Assembly: GCA_902584805.1 (NCBI GenBank)
Contig: CACIBE010000005.1
Coordinates: 1 to 64,000 of the forward strand
DNA: 64,000 nucleotides
Source of the DNA: an uncultured Alphaproteobacteria bacterium
Lineage (GTDB): Bacteria; Pseudomonadota; Alphaproteobacteria; HIMB59; GCA-002718135
Direction of reading: 5' to 3'
The notes below the pieces were generated by a model. That model was given only the letters and a program-made list of their open reading frames with translations, did not search any database and was not told the origin of the DNA. This document shows positions 1 through 8,594 of this stretch, one piece after another. The position numbers and the translations under genes were made by a program. Within the stretch, counting starts at the first letter, position 1. Each line of letters begins with the position of its first letter.

Positions 1-2446
1 AGTATTTTCCTCATTAAAAGATAGAAACAAAAAAAATGAAAAAACAGAGATAGCTTTTTTCCCAACACGTGTCCTTATGCAAGATTTTACTGGAGTACCA
101 GCTGTTGCAGATTTAGCTGCAATGAGAAATGCACTAAAATCAAGGGGAATTGAGCCAAAAAAGATAAATCCTCTTTCTAGGGTTGATTTAGTTATAGACC
201 ATTCTGTTATGGTTGATAATTATAAAAATAGTAACTCCCTCAATGAAAATGTTAAGAAGGAATTTGAAAGAAATAAAGAAAGATATGAATTTTTAAAGTG
301 GGGTCAAAGTTCATTTGATAACTTTTACTTGGTACCCCCTGGTGCTGGTATTTGTCATCAAGTAAATTTAGAAAATATTGCTAAGACAGTTTGGGTAAGA
401 GAAATTGAGAATAAAAAATATTTATTTCCTGACTCTGTGGTAGGAACTGATAGTCATACGACAATGGTTAATTCTCTTTCTGTATTAGGATGGGGTGTAG
501 GAGGGATTGAAGCCGAGGCAGCTATGTTAGGCCAGGCAATTTCAATGAATATACCTGACGTAATCGGTTTTGAACTTAAAGGATCTTTGAAGGAAGGAAT
601 TACTGCAACTGATTTAGTCTTATCAATTACAAAAATTTTACGAGATAAAGGTGTAGTAGGGAAATTTGTAGAATTTTATGGAAACGGTTTAGCAAATTTA
701 TCTTTAGCTGATAGAGCAACTATATCTAATATGGCGCCCGAGTATGGCGCAACTTGTGGATTTTTTCCTACAGATGAAGAAACAATTAATTACCTTAAGT
801 TAACTGGTAAAGATAATGAACATCTAAATATTGTTGAAGTATATTCAAAAAAGCAAACTCTTTGGGTGGATGAAAATTATTCACCAGAATACTCAGATAA
901 AATAATACTAGATTTAGATTCTATTGAACCTTCTCTTGCTGGACCAAAAAGACCTCAGGATAAAATTCTTTTGAAAGAAGTTCCAACAGAATTTAGTAAG
1001 ATGGATACCAATTTAAATAATAACAAAGATAAATTAAATACAGGGGATATTGTAATAGCTGCAATAACTAGTTGTACAAATACATCTAATCCAAATGTAA
1101 TGATCGCAGCAGGATTAGTTGCTAAAAAGGCAGCTGATTTAGGTTTAGAGGTTAAACCTTGGGTTAAGACTAGTTTAGCGCCAGGAAGTAAAGTTGTTAA
1201 CGATTATCTTGATAAGGCTGGTTTAACAGAATACCTTGATCAATTAGGCTTTAACACCGTTGGTTATGGATGTACAACTTGCATAGGAAATTCCGGCCCT
1301 TTAGATGAATGGGTTTCTAATGAAATTAGGTCAAATAATTTAACTGTTTGCTCCGTATTATCTGGAAATAGAAACTTTGAAGGTAGAGTTCACCAAGAAG
1401 TCAAAGCAAACTTTCTTGCTTCACCCCCTCTTGTCGTTGCTTATGCTATTGCAGGTAATATTAATATTAATCTTACAACCGATTCACTTGGTAAATCTAA
1501 ATTTGGAGAAGAGATATTCTTAAAAGATATATGGCCATCAAATAAAGAAATTAATGAAACACTTGGTTTATCTTTAACGCCTGAAATGTTTAAAGAAAGA
1601 TATAAGGAAATATATAAAGGAGATGATAACTGGTTATCAATTAATAATTCAAAGGAAACAACTTATGATTGGAATGATACTAGCACTTACATAAAACATC
1701 CGCCTTTTTTCAATATAGAAAATAAATTTGAGTTAAAGGATATCAAAGATGCAAGAATATTGGCATTATTAGGTGACAGTGTAACAACGGATCATATTTC
1801 ACCAGCTGGGAATATTAAAGAAGATAGTCCAGCTGGCCATTATTTAACAGACAGACAAATTAATCCTAAGAATTTCAACTCATACGGATCAAGACGAGGT
1901 AATCATGAAATTATGATGAGGGGTACCTTTGCTAACATTAGAATAAAGAACCAGATTTTAAATAATGTAGAGGGAGGTTTTACAAAATCCTTTTTATCTA
2001 ATAAACAAATGCCAATATATGAAGCGGCTCAAGAATATATTAATAATAATGTCGATACAGTTATTATAGCTGGAAAAGAGTATGGTACTGGATCGTCTAG
2101 AGACTGGGCAGCTAAAGGCACAAGACTCTTAGGCGTAAGAGCGGTAATTGCAGAGAGTTTCGAAAGAATTCATAGATCTAATTTAATTGGAATGGGGGTA
2201 TTGCCTCTTGAATTTATGAATAATGAAAACAAAATAAATCTTAATATTTTAGGCCACGAGCTTGTCTCTATCTCCGGCTTATCTGAACTAAAACCTGGAA
2301 TTATACTTAGTTGTAAAATTAATTCTGCTGAGTCTAAAAGTATAAAATTAAAGTGCAGAATTGATACTAAAAAAGAACTTGAATACTACAAAGCTGGAGG
2401 AATTTTAAACTACGTTTTAAATGAAATAATATCAGAAGCTGCTTAA
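1..2446 (+). CDS. acnA: aconitate hydratase A (5'-truncated by window edge)
   Basis: Aconitase interconverts citrate and isocitrate in the cytosolic TCA cycle. The reading frame is open from base 2 without a start, and the residues before the first ATG (base 77) continue the family sequence (AFFPTRVLMQDFTGVPAV), so the gene begins outside the window and about 815 codons are seen of a usual ~890. The [4Fe-4S] ligands are visible in SCTNTSN (near 1070) and GYGCTTCIGN (near 1270), and the swivel domain carries GKEYGTGSSRDWAAKG (near 2070). The helicase gene follows 5 bases later, so the two are probably cotranscribed. Identification is secure. Confidence 0.97.
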   Translation, partial: VFSSLKDRNKKNEKTEIAFFPTRVLMQDFTGVPAVADLAAMRNALKSRGIEPKKINPLSRVDLVIDHSVMVDNYKNSNSLNENVKKEFERNKERYEFLKWGQSSFDNFYLVPPGAGICHQVNLENIAKTVWVREIENKKYLFPDSVVGTDSHTTMVNSLSVLGWGVGGIEAEAAMLGQAISMNIPDVIGFELKGSLKEGITATDLVLSITKILRDKGVVGKFVEFYGNGLANLSLADRATISNMAPEYGATCGFFPTDEETINYLKLTGKDNEHLNIVEVYSKKQTLWVDENYSPEYSDKIILDLDSIEPSLAGPKRPQDKILLKEVPTEFSKMDTNLNNNKDKLNTGDIVIAAITSCTNTSNPNVMIAAGLVAKKAADLGLEVKPWVKTSLAPGSKVVNDYLDKAGLTEYLDQLGFNTVGYGCTTCIGNSGPLDEWVSNEIRSNNLTVCSVLSGNRNFEGRVHQEVKANFLASPPLVVAYAIAGNININLTTDSLGKSKFGEEIFLKDIWPSNKEINETLGLSLTPEMFKERYKEIYKGDDNWLSINNSKETTYDWNDTSTYIKHPPFFNIENKFELKDIKDARILALLGDSVTTDHISPAGNIKEDSPAGHYLTDRQINPKNFNSYGSRRGNHEIMMRGTFANIRIKNQILNNVEGGFTKSFLSNKQMPIYEAAQEYINNNVDTVIIAGKEYGTGSSRDWAAKGTRLLGVRAVIAESFERIHRSNLIGMGVLPLEFMNNENKINLNILGHELVSISGLSELKPGIILSCKINSAESKSIKLKCRIDTKKELEYYKAGGILNYVLNEIISEAA

Positions 2447-2451
2447 TCTTA

Positions 2452-4989
2452 ATGTCTAATAAAGATGAAAATCTACTAGCTATTCTTGGGCCTACTAATA
2501 CCGGAAAAACTTATACAGCGTTTGAAAAACTTTTCTCATATTCTTCAGGTATTTTTGGTTTTCCACTAAGATTATTAGCTAGAGAGAACTATGATAAAGC
2601 AGTAAAAAGAATTGGGCTTAACAATGTAGCATTATTAACAGGTGAAGAAAAAATTCTTCCAAAAGAAGCAAAATATTTTTTTTGTACTGTTGAGTCAATG
2701 CCCAAAAATATTTCTGTAGATTGTATAATAATTGATGAAGTGCAATTGACAGCAGATTATGAAAGAGGACATATTTTTACTGATAGGATTTTAAATCTAA
2801 GAGGCAATTTTATAACTATCTTCTTAGGATCACTAAATATTGAAAATTTATTAAAAAAAATTTATCCAAATATTATAATAGAGAAAAAAAAAAGATTTTC
2901 TCAACTTTCATTTCTGAGAAAGCAAAATTTTTCTAAACTCGAACCAAGATCAGCTATAATTGCATTTAATATTAACAAAGTTTATGAGATTGCTGAAAAT
3001 ATTAGAACACATAAAGGTGGAACTGCTGTAGTTTTAGGTTCGCTAAGTCCCAGAACTAGAAATGCCCAAGTAGAAGTATATGAAAATAAAAACGTAGATT
3101 ATCTTGTAGCAACAGATGCTATTGGAATGGGCTTAAATCTTAATATCAATCATGTAAGTTTTTCTGCATTAGAAAAATTTGATGGCAGATATAATCGTAA
3201 TCTTGCTCCAAATGAACTAGGTCAAATTGCAGGTAGAGCAGGTAGATACAAACAAGATGGAACTTTTAGCCATACTAAAGAAGCAGGAAATTTAGATCCA
3301 TTAACTATACAGCAAATAGAAACACACAACTTTGATAATATTCAAAAAATTTATTGGAGAAATAGTGATTTAGATTTTAATTCAATAGATGCATTATTAT
3401 CATCATTAAAAAAATATCCCATTCACAACTATTTTATACATAAAAAGAATGCTTTAGATGAAATTAACCTTCGTAATTTAATTAATGATAATGAAATAAA
3501 GAAATTACTTATATCAAAAAAAAATTTAAAGTTATTGTGGGAGGTGTGTCAGGTTCCAGATTTTGAAAAACTTTTTAATGATAATTATTTATTACTTTTA
3601 AAAGATATATACCTTATTTTAATTAATAATGAATATAACATACCTGAAGAATGGATTAATAAGAGGGTCGGTAAACTTAAAAATTTTGGTGTAGGCATAC
3701 CTGAGCTTTCAATTAAAATTTCCCAGATACGCACGTGGACATACATATCAAATAATCATAACTGGTTAAAAAATACATACTATTGGAAAGAAAAAACTCA
3801 GCAGATAGAAAATGAATTATCTGATCAACTACATAACAGTCTTACAAAAAAATTTATAGATTATTCTTCAAAATTTTTTATAGGACAGGAGAAATTTCAA
3901 AATATCCAAGATATACTTAAAAAAAGTAACAACGAAATTTTTTTAGATGATGATAAATATGGTGTTATAAAAGGTTTTGATCTTATTGAAGGTAAAAAAA
4001 TATTTTCACAATCTCTTTTTTCGATTAGTAATATAAAAAAAACAGCAAGAAATATGATTAATGAAAAAGTAGATAGTTTTTTAAGTGCCCCGCTTGATTC
4101 AATTAAGTTTGGTGACATCAATAATTCTAAAATTAAAGATGAAACTTTTATTTATTGGGGAGAAGATAGTGTTGGTAAATTAAAGAAAGGCAAATCGATA
4201 TATAGACCTATAGCTGAGGCTTTGAATTCTGAATATTTATCTTCAGAAAACAAATTATTGATTTCTGCTAAACTACAAAAATGGTTAGAAAATGAAATAA
4301 ACGATAACCTATATCCTTTAAATAAAAATTTAGATGAAGGTATTAATTCTGAAATTAGAGCAATTGTCTTTAATTGTATTGAAAATTTTGGAAATTACCC
4401 AGTAGAAAAATTCAAAGATATTCTCAAAAAAATTACTCAAGAGAGTAAGTCACAGCTTACTAGATTGGGAATAAGGATAGGGGCAAAATATTTTTTTATA
4501 CCAAGTCTATTAAAGAAAAAACCTCTAGAAATTTGCGCAATTTTATGGAAAACTTTTTATGAAAAGGACATTGACAATTATCTACCACTTCCACAAAATG
4601 GTAGAGTATCCTTTACATCAGAAATAAAAATACCTGACCATTATTGGCAATCAATTGGATATATTAATATTAAAAATTTTTCATTCAGAATAGATGTATT
4701 TGAAAAAATCTTTTTTCTTGCAAGACAAAAAATCAAAAAAGGTCCTTTTCTAGAATCTTCAGACCTTATGAATCCAATTGGATGTAACAGTGAACAGTTA
4801 AAAGATATTATGAAATTTTGCGGTTACGATTATGTTACTATTTCTGATGAAAAAAAATTATTTTTCTTAGGTAACAAGAAAAAGGAAACAAAAAAAAATA
4901 ATAGAAAAAATAAAAACAAAAAAATTATTGACAATACTTTAAAGAAAGATCCAAATTCTCCCTTTGCAGTTTTAAAGAAACTTCTTTAA
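2452..4989 (+). CDS. SUV3-like DExH RNA helicase
   Basis: An 845-residue superfamily 2 helicase resembling mitochondrial SUV3 and its alphaproteobacterial relatives, which unwind RNA in an ATP-dependent way. Walker A is GPTNTGKT at residues 13-20, motif II is DEVQ at 95-98, motif V is TDAIGMGLNL at 221-230 and motif VI is GQIAGRAGRY at 257-266. The C-terminal half after about 350 is less recognisable, and the last ~40 residues are lysine- and asparagine-rich, a plausible RNA-binding tail. In many alphaproteobacteria a helicase of this kind precedes a ferredoxin and carD, as here. The cellular substrate is unknown; a role in RNA turnover is inferred from SUV3. Confidence 0.88.
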   Translation: MSNKDENLLAILGPTNTGKTYTAFEKLFSYSSGIFGFPLRLLARENYDKAVKRIGLNNVALLTGEEKILPKEAKYFFCTVESMPKNISVDCIIIDEVQLTADYERGHIFTDRILNLRGNFITIFLGSLNIENLLKKIYPNIIIEKKKRFSQLSFLRKQNFSKLEPRSAIIAFNINKVYEIAENIRTHKGGTAVVLGSLSPRTRNAQVEVYENKNVDYLVATDAIGMGLNLNINHVSFSALEKFDGRYNRNLAPNELGQIAGRAGRYKQDGTFSHTKEAGNLDPLTIQQIETHNFDNIQKIYWRNSDLDFNSIDALLSSLKKYPIHNYFIHKKNALDEINLRNLINDNEIKKLLISKKNLKLLWEVCQVPDFEKLFNDNYLLLLKDIYLILINNEYNIPEEWINKRVGKLKNFGVGIPELSIKISQIRTWTYISNNHNWLKNTYYWKEKTQQIENELSDQLHNSLTKKFIDYSSKFFIGQEKFQNIQDILKKSNNEIFLDDDKYGVIKGFDLIEGKKIFSQSLFSISNIKKTARNMINEKVDSFLSAPLDSIKFGDINNSKIKDETFIYWGEDSVGKLKKGKSIYRPIAEALNSEYLSSENKLLISAKLQKWLENEINDNLYPLNKNLDEGINSEIRAIVFNCIENFGNYPVEKFKDILKKITQESKSQLTRLGIRIGAKYFFIPSLLKKKPLEICAILWKTFYEKDIDNYLPLPQNGRVSFTSEIKIPDHYWQSIGYINIKNFSFRIDVFEKIFFLARQKIKKGPFLESSDLMNPIGCNSEQLKDIMKFCGYDYVTISDEKKLFFLGNKKKETKKNNRKNKNKKIIDNTLKKDPNSPFAVLKKLL

Positions 4990-5011
4990 TAGTATTTTAA
5001 AAGGTAAAAAA

Positions 5012-5458
5012 TTGATAAATTTATTAAAAAACGTTTTAAATTATAAAAAATCTAAGGATGATGAAGGAGGCAGTAAAAATCTTGAATTAATTTGCGGATT
5101 AATGATTGAAGCTGCATATACTGATGGAACAATTAGAGAAAGCGAGTTAAAAAAAATTAAATTTAGCTTGATTAATGTTTTTGATGAAAATGAAGAAGAA
5201 GTTGACTTGGTTTTAGATGAGGCAATAAAAAATAAAAATAATTCCAAATCTCTTCATTATTATACATCTTTTATTAATAAAAATTTTGACAGTGATAAAA
5301 AACTTCATCTCATAGAAGCTTTATGGGAAATTGTGTTATCTGATGGAGAAATTCATGATTTTGAGTCAAATCTTATTAGAAGGCTTGCTGGATTACTCTA
5401 TATTTCTGATATAAACTCTGGAAATGCAAGAAAAAGAGCTCTAAATAAAAATTCATAA
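5012..5458 (+). CDS. TerB-like (tellurite resistance TerB family) protein
   Basis: A 148-residue acidic, helical, cytosolic protein without signal peptide or membrane segment. Two copies of a TerB-type acidic helix motif are visible: [17 protein letters not shown] near residues 31-47 and [18 protein letters not shown] near 104-121, the pattern typical of TerB/DUF533 helical domains that may bind metal. The start used is TTG, with AAAAGG about 7 bases upstream. The gene lies between the helicase and ferredoxin genes, 4 bases before the latter. In related genomes an S4 RNA-binding protein often occupies this slot; I see no S4 signature here. Function is unknown; the tellurite name is only a family label. 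Confidence 0.7.
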   Translation: MINLLKNVLNYKKSKDDEGGSKNLELICGLMIEAAYTDGTIRESELKKIKFSLINVFDENEEEVDLVLDEAIKNKNNSKSLHYYTSFINKNFDSDKKLHLIEALWEIVLSDGEIHDFESNLIRRLAGLLYISDINSGNARKRALNKNS

Positions 5459-5462
5459 TATT

Positions 5463-5795
5463 ATGACATATGTAGTCGATGAAAAATGTATAAAATGTAA
5501 GCATATGGATTGTGTAGAAGTATGTCCTGTCGACTGTTTTTATGAGGGTGAAAATATGCTCGTAATACATCCAGATGAATGCATTGATTGTGGTGTCTGC
5601 GAGCCAGAATGTCCAGTAGAAGCAATTTTATCAGATACGGAGGATGGAATAGAAAAATGGGCAGAAATTAATAGAAAATATTCTGAAATCTGGCCAAACA
5701 TTGATGAAAAAAAAGAACCTCCGGCGGATGCAGAAAAATGGCAAAATGTTAAAGATAAATTTAATAAACACTTTAGTGAAAAACCAGGGACTTAA
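5463..5795 (+). CDS. fdxA: 7Fe ferredoxin (3Fe-4S/4Fe-4S)
   Basis: A 110-residue soluble electron carrier. Nine cysteines fall in the FdxA pattern: C9, C12, C17, C21 and C25 in the first cluster motif and C40, C43, C46 and C50 in the second ([11 protein letters not shown]), consistent with one [3Fe-4S] and one [4Fe-4S] cluster. The acidic C-terminal extension ([17 protein letters not shown]) is typical of proteobacterial FdxA. It is followed closely by carD, as commonly seen in alphaproteobacteria. The last codons (P-G-T-stop) lie inside a 16-base tandem duplication that also supplies the upstream region of carD. The redox partner is not indicated by the context. Confidence 0.95.
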   Translation: MTYVVDEKCIKCKHMDCVEVCPVDCFYEGENMLVIHPDECIDCGVCEPECPVEAILSDTEDGIEKWAEINRKYSEIWPNIDEKKEPPADAEKWQNVKDKFNKHFSEKPGT

Positions 5796-5812
5796 AAAAC
5801 CAGGGACTTAAA
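5779..5812 (+). repeat. 16-base tandem duplication spanning fdxA stop and carD leader
   Basis: CCAGGGACTTAAA occurs at 5784-5796 and again at 5800-5812, and the match extends leftwards through the preceding A run, giving an 18-base match at a period of 16. The first copy encodes the last residues and stop of the ferredoxin. The second is noncoding and places AGGG five bases ahead of the carD ATG, where it can act as its ribosome binding site. A replication-slippage duplication is the simple explanation. Confidence 0.85.
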
Positions 5813-6315
5813 TGAAAGCAAAAAAAAATTCAGACTTCAAAACAGGTGAAATTGTAGTTTATCCTAAACATGGTGTAGGTGAGATTGAAAAAATAGAAAG
5901 TATGGAAATATCTAATATCAAAACAAGTTTTTATGTTGTTAAAATGGAGCAATCCAAATTAACAATCAGGGTTCCTCTTGATAAAAAAAATGAGGTTGGA
6001 TTAAGAAAAATTTCTTCAAAAAAAATTATAGAGGAGGTCTATTCCACTTTAAAGTTAAAGCCTAAAATAAGAAGAATAATGTGGAGTAGAAGAGCACAAG
6101 AATATGAAGCAAAAATTTTCTCAGGTGATCCAATTAAAATTTCTGAAGTAGTAAGAGATTTGTTTAGAAAAAGCAGTCAAGCAGAACAGTCTTACAGTGA
6201 GAGACAAATGTTTCAGGTGGCAATAGAGCGTTTAGCACGAGAGGTGGCCGCAGTTGAAAAAACAGATTATTTTCAATCGACAGAAAAGATAGAACAAATT
6301 CTAAGTAAAAAATAA
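5812..6315 (+). CDS. carD: CarD-family transcriptional regulator
   Basis: A 167-residue protein with an N-terminal CarD/TRCF RNA-polymerase-interacting domain (FKTGEIVVYPKHGVGEIEKIE, near residues 8-28, broken here only by family-typical substitutions) and a helical C-terminal DNA-binding part containing RRAQEYEAKIFSGDP near 97-111. CarD binds the RNA polymerase beta subunit and stabilises open promoter complexes, notably at rRNA promoters. The start is supported by AGGG five bases upstream, made by the tandem duplication. It sits between fdxA and rpoH, a transcription-linked neighbourhood common in alphaproteobacteria. Confidence 0.92.
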   Translation: MKAKKNSDFKTGEIVVYPKHGVGEIEKIESMEISNIKTSFYVVKMEQSKLTIRVPLDKKNEVGLRKISSKKIIEEVYSTLKLKPKIRRIMWSRRAQEYEAKIFSGDPIKISEVVRDLFRKSSQAEQSYSERQMFQVAIERLAREVAAVEKTDYFQSTEKIEQILSKK

Positions 6316-6319
6316 TATT

Positions 6320-7132
6320 TTGAACAAAGTTAGTAATTTTGTAGAATTAAAAAAAACAAGCAAGATATGGGCTATTGGCTCAATTCATTCAAACCTAAAA
6401 TCATTTAGTGCAATAAAAAGATATATTTTAACTAATTTCAAAAATACTGATAAATTAATTTTTCTTGGTAACGTAATTGGATTGGGGGATGATTCAAAAG
6501 AAACTTTATCTAGTGTAATTGATTTAAGATTTAAATTAATGTCTAAATTTACACTTAAACCAGATTCAATCGTATTTTTAAGAGGTGCACAAGAAGAAAT
6601 GTTTAGTAAGTTATTGCAACTACAACTTGCCCCTAACCCAATAGAAATTCTTGAATGGATGTTTGAGCATGGAGTCAACAAAACAATAGAATCATATGGT
6701 TTTTCAGAGAATGAGATTAAAAGTTTAGCTTCTTCAGGAACCATTAATATATCGAAATGGACATCTTCTTTGAATAAATCCATACAGGATAATCTTGGAC
6801 ATACTGAGTATTTTTTAAACTTAAAGCATGCTGCATACTCTCATACTAAAAAAATATTATTTGTTAATAGGGGGGTTGATATAACTAGGCCTCTATCAGC
6901 TCAAAATGATTGTTTTTGGTGGGGTTTTCAAAATTTTTCAACAATTCAAAATCCTTATAAGACATTCTTGAGGATTGTTAGAGGATATGAGTCTGAACAT
7001 TTAAATCAATCTCAAAATTCAAAAAACAATGTAGTTTGTACTTTATTTAAACAACCCTTATCTAACAAAAATGTTCTATGTGGAATATTTACAGAAAATG
7101 GGGAAATTTTAGATTTATTTGAAAATTATTGA
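6320..7132 (+). CDS. metallophosphatase-fold protein with degenerate active-site motifs
   Basis: A 270-residue soluble protein reading from TTG, 4 bases after carD. Its first ~110 residues follow the layout of PPP-type serine/threonine phosphatases and diadenosine tetraphosphatases, but key residues are changed: GSIHSN (20-25) replaces the usual GDIHG, LGNVIG (49-54) replaces GDYIDRG, and LRGAQEEM (87-94) replaces RGNHE. The metal-binding Asp, Asp, Asn and His positions are therefore Ser, Asn, Ala and Gln. It is probably catalytically dead if the family assignment is right, and could be a structural or regulatory protein. The position between carD and rpoH suggests a link with transcription or stress, but that is inference. 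Confidence 0.6.
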   Translation: MNKVSNFVELKKTSKIWAIGSIHSNLKSFSAIKRYILTNFKNTDKLIFLGNVIGLGDDSKETLSSVIDLRFKLMSKFTLKPDSIVFLRGAQEEMFSKLLQLQLAPNPIEILEWMFEHGVNKTIESYGFSENEIKSLASSGTINISKWTSSLNKSIQDNLGHTEYFLNLKHAAYSHTKKILFVNRGVDITRPLSAQNDCFWWGFQNFSTIQNPYKTFLRIVRGYESEHLNQSQNSKNNVVCTLFKQPLSNKNVLCGIFTENGEILDLFENY

Positions 7133-7158
7133 TCTAATTTAATTATTTTACGTATAAT
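7129..7158 (+). promoter_or_regulatory. candidate sigma-70-type promoter of rpoH
   Basis: TTGATC (7129-7134), an 18-base spacer and TATAAT (7153-7158). The -35 box overlaps the stop codon of the preceding gene. The -10 box ends five bases before the rpoH ATG, so initiation about 6-7 bases downstream would give an mRNA starting at or beside the start codon. No Shine-Dalgarno-like sequence is present ahead of that ATG, which fits leaderless translation. Confidence 0.5.
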
Positions 7159-7163
7159 TATAT

Positions 7164-8030
7164 ATGGCATCAAAAAACTTTTTCTTTTCTAACAATCTTA
7201 TAGAACTATCCAAAAAAGCATCGATTCTTGAAAAAGAAGAGGAATTTGAACTAATAAATGATTGGAGAGATAATAAAACTCCTCGATCTCTTCAAAAAAT
7301 TCTTAATTCATATCTTCGTTTAGCCATTTCTTACGCAAGAAAATATTCAAGTTATGGCTTACCAATTGATGATTTAATTCATGAAGGAGTTCTTGGTATC
7401 ATGCACGCACTTGAAAAATTTGATACTTCTAAAGATTTTAGACTGTCAACTTATGCTTCATGGTGGATCAGAGCATCAATTCAAGATTATATCTTAAAGA
7501 ACTGGTCGGTTGTTAGAACCGGATCCACAGCATCCCAAAAAGCTCTTTTTTTTAATCTAAAAAAAATCAAACAACAGATTAATGACGTATCAAGAGAATT
7601 TATGGGTCAAAACGAAATAAACAAAGTTTCAAATATGCTTAATGTTAAATCTATTGATATTCAAAATATGGAGTCAAGGCTTACTGGTGGTGATCTTCAT
7701 TTAAATCAAAAAGTTGACAGTGATTCAGAAAATGACCTAATGAGCCTACTAGCTGATGAACGTCAAAATCCCGAAGAAACTTTTGAAGAATTTAACGATA
7801 AAAATATTAAAAAAGATTTTATTAACAAGGCTATAGATACTTTAAATGACAGAGAAAAAACTATTATTCGTCTAAGAAAGTTTAGAGAGAAAAGTATAAC
7901 ATTGGACGAATTAGGTCAAAAATTAAAGATTAGCAAAGAGAGAGTCAGACAAATAGAAACAAAAGCATTAGAAAAATTGAAAAGATCTTTATTAGAAATC
8001 TCAAATCAAAATAAAGAATTTTTTATTTGA
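7164..8030 (+). CDS. rpoH: RNA polymerase heat-shock sigma factor RpoH (sigma-32)
   Basis: A 288-residue sigma-70-family protein that directs RNA polymerase to heat-shock promoters. Region 2 is clear (YLRLAISYARKYSSYG near 50-65, GVLGIMHALEKFD near 75-87, RLSTYASWWIRASIQDYI near 93-110). The RpoH box QKALFFNL at 125-132 distinguishes it from housekeeping and flagellar sigma factors. Region 4 (TLDELGQKLKISKERVRQIE near 247-266) carries the -35 recognition helix-turn-helix. Length matches the family. The start codon is almost abutted by a TATAAT box, so the message may be leaderless. The adjacent lipid A deacylase could share its transcript. Confidence 0.96.
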   Translation: MASKNFFFSNNLIELSKKASILEKEEEFELINDWRDNKTPRSLQKILNSYLRLAISYARKYSSYGLPIDDLIHEGVLGIMHALEKFDTSKDFRLSTYASWWIRASIQDYILKNWSVVRTGSTASQKALFFNLKKIKQQINDVSREFMGQNEINKVSNMLNVKSIDIQNMESRLTGGDLHLNQKVDSDSENDLMSLLADERQNPEETFEEFNDKNIKKDFINKAIDTLNDREKTIIRLRKFREKSITLDELGQKLKISKERVRQIETKALEKLKRSLLEISNQNKEFFI

Positions 8031-8061
8031 TAGCTATACCAAATAATTATAAGATGCAGAG

Positions 8062-8592
8062 ATGTACAAAACCATTACGCTGATTGTATTATTTTTATTC
8101 TCAACTATTGCATACAGTAAAGGAACGAATGTTTTTGGACTTGGCATTTATGATATTAAATTAGATGGTTCAGAAAATAATCAGGCAACAGATTTTAGAT
8201 ACGAATTTAGAAGCGATAATTCATTACTTGATATAGGTCCAGAAGAAGATAATTTTTTCTTCTTAAAACCTTTTTTTGGAGTTGAATACACAAATGACTC
8301 TGCTTCTTATTTTTTAACTGGTATATATTTTGAAGATAACCTAGGTGAGTTATTCGAAGGCAATAAGAGCAAATATTATTTCACACCAAGCTTTGGCGCA
8401 GGATTTTACGACGATGGTTCAGGAAAAAAATTAGGTAATTCTTTACAATTTAGAACTTCCTTTGAAGTGAGTTACGAACTAAAAAATAAAAATCGAATTG
8501 GAATTTCACTTAGTCACATTTCAAATGCTAATCTAGGTGACAAAAATCCTGGCGTTGAAATTTTAAGCTTTTCATACCATATACCTTATTAA
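8062..8592 (+). CDS. pagL: lipid A 3-O-deacylase (PagL family)
   Basis: A 176-residue outer-membrane beta-barrel enzyme that removes the 3-O acyl chain of lipid A. Residues 1-19 form a Sec signal peptide (hydrophobic TLIVLFLFSTIA followed by YSK). The C-terminal stretch GISLSHISNANLGDKNPGVE holds the PagL catalytic triad as H152, S154 and E166, with the same 2- and 12-residue spacing as H126/S128/E140 of the Pseudomonas enzyme. The protein ends in an aromatic (Y), as outer-membrane barrels often do. It lies 31 bases after rpoH, so stress-linked envelope remodelling is a reasonable inference. It ends just before the convergent dusA. Confidence 0.86.
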   Translation: MYKTITLIVLFLFSTIAYSKGTNVFGLGIYDIKLDGSENNQATDFRYEFRSDNSLLDIGPEEDNFFFLKPFFGVEYTNDSASYFLTGIYFEDNLGELFEGNKSKYYFTPSFGAGFYDDGSGKKLGNSLQFRTSFEVSYELKNKNRIGISLSHISNANLGDKNPGVEILSFSYHIPY

Positions 8593-8594
8593 AA

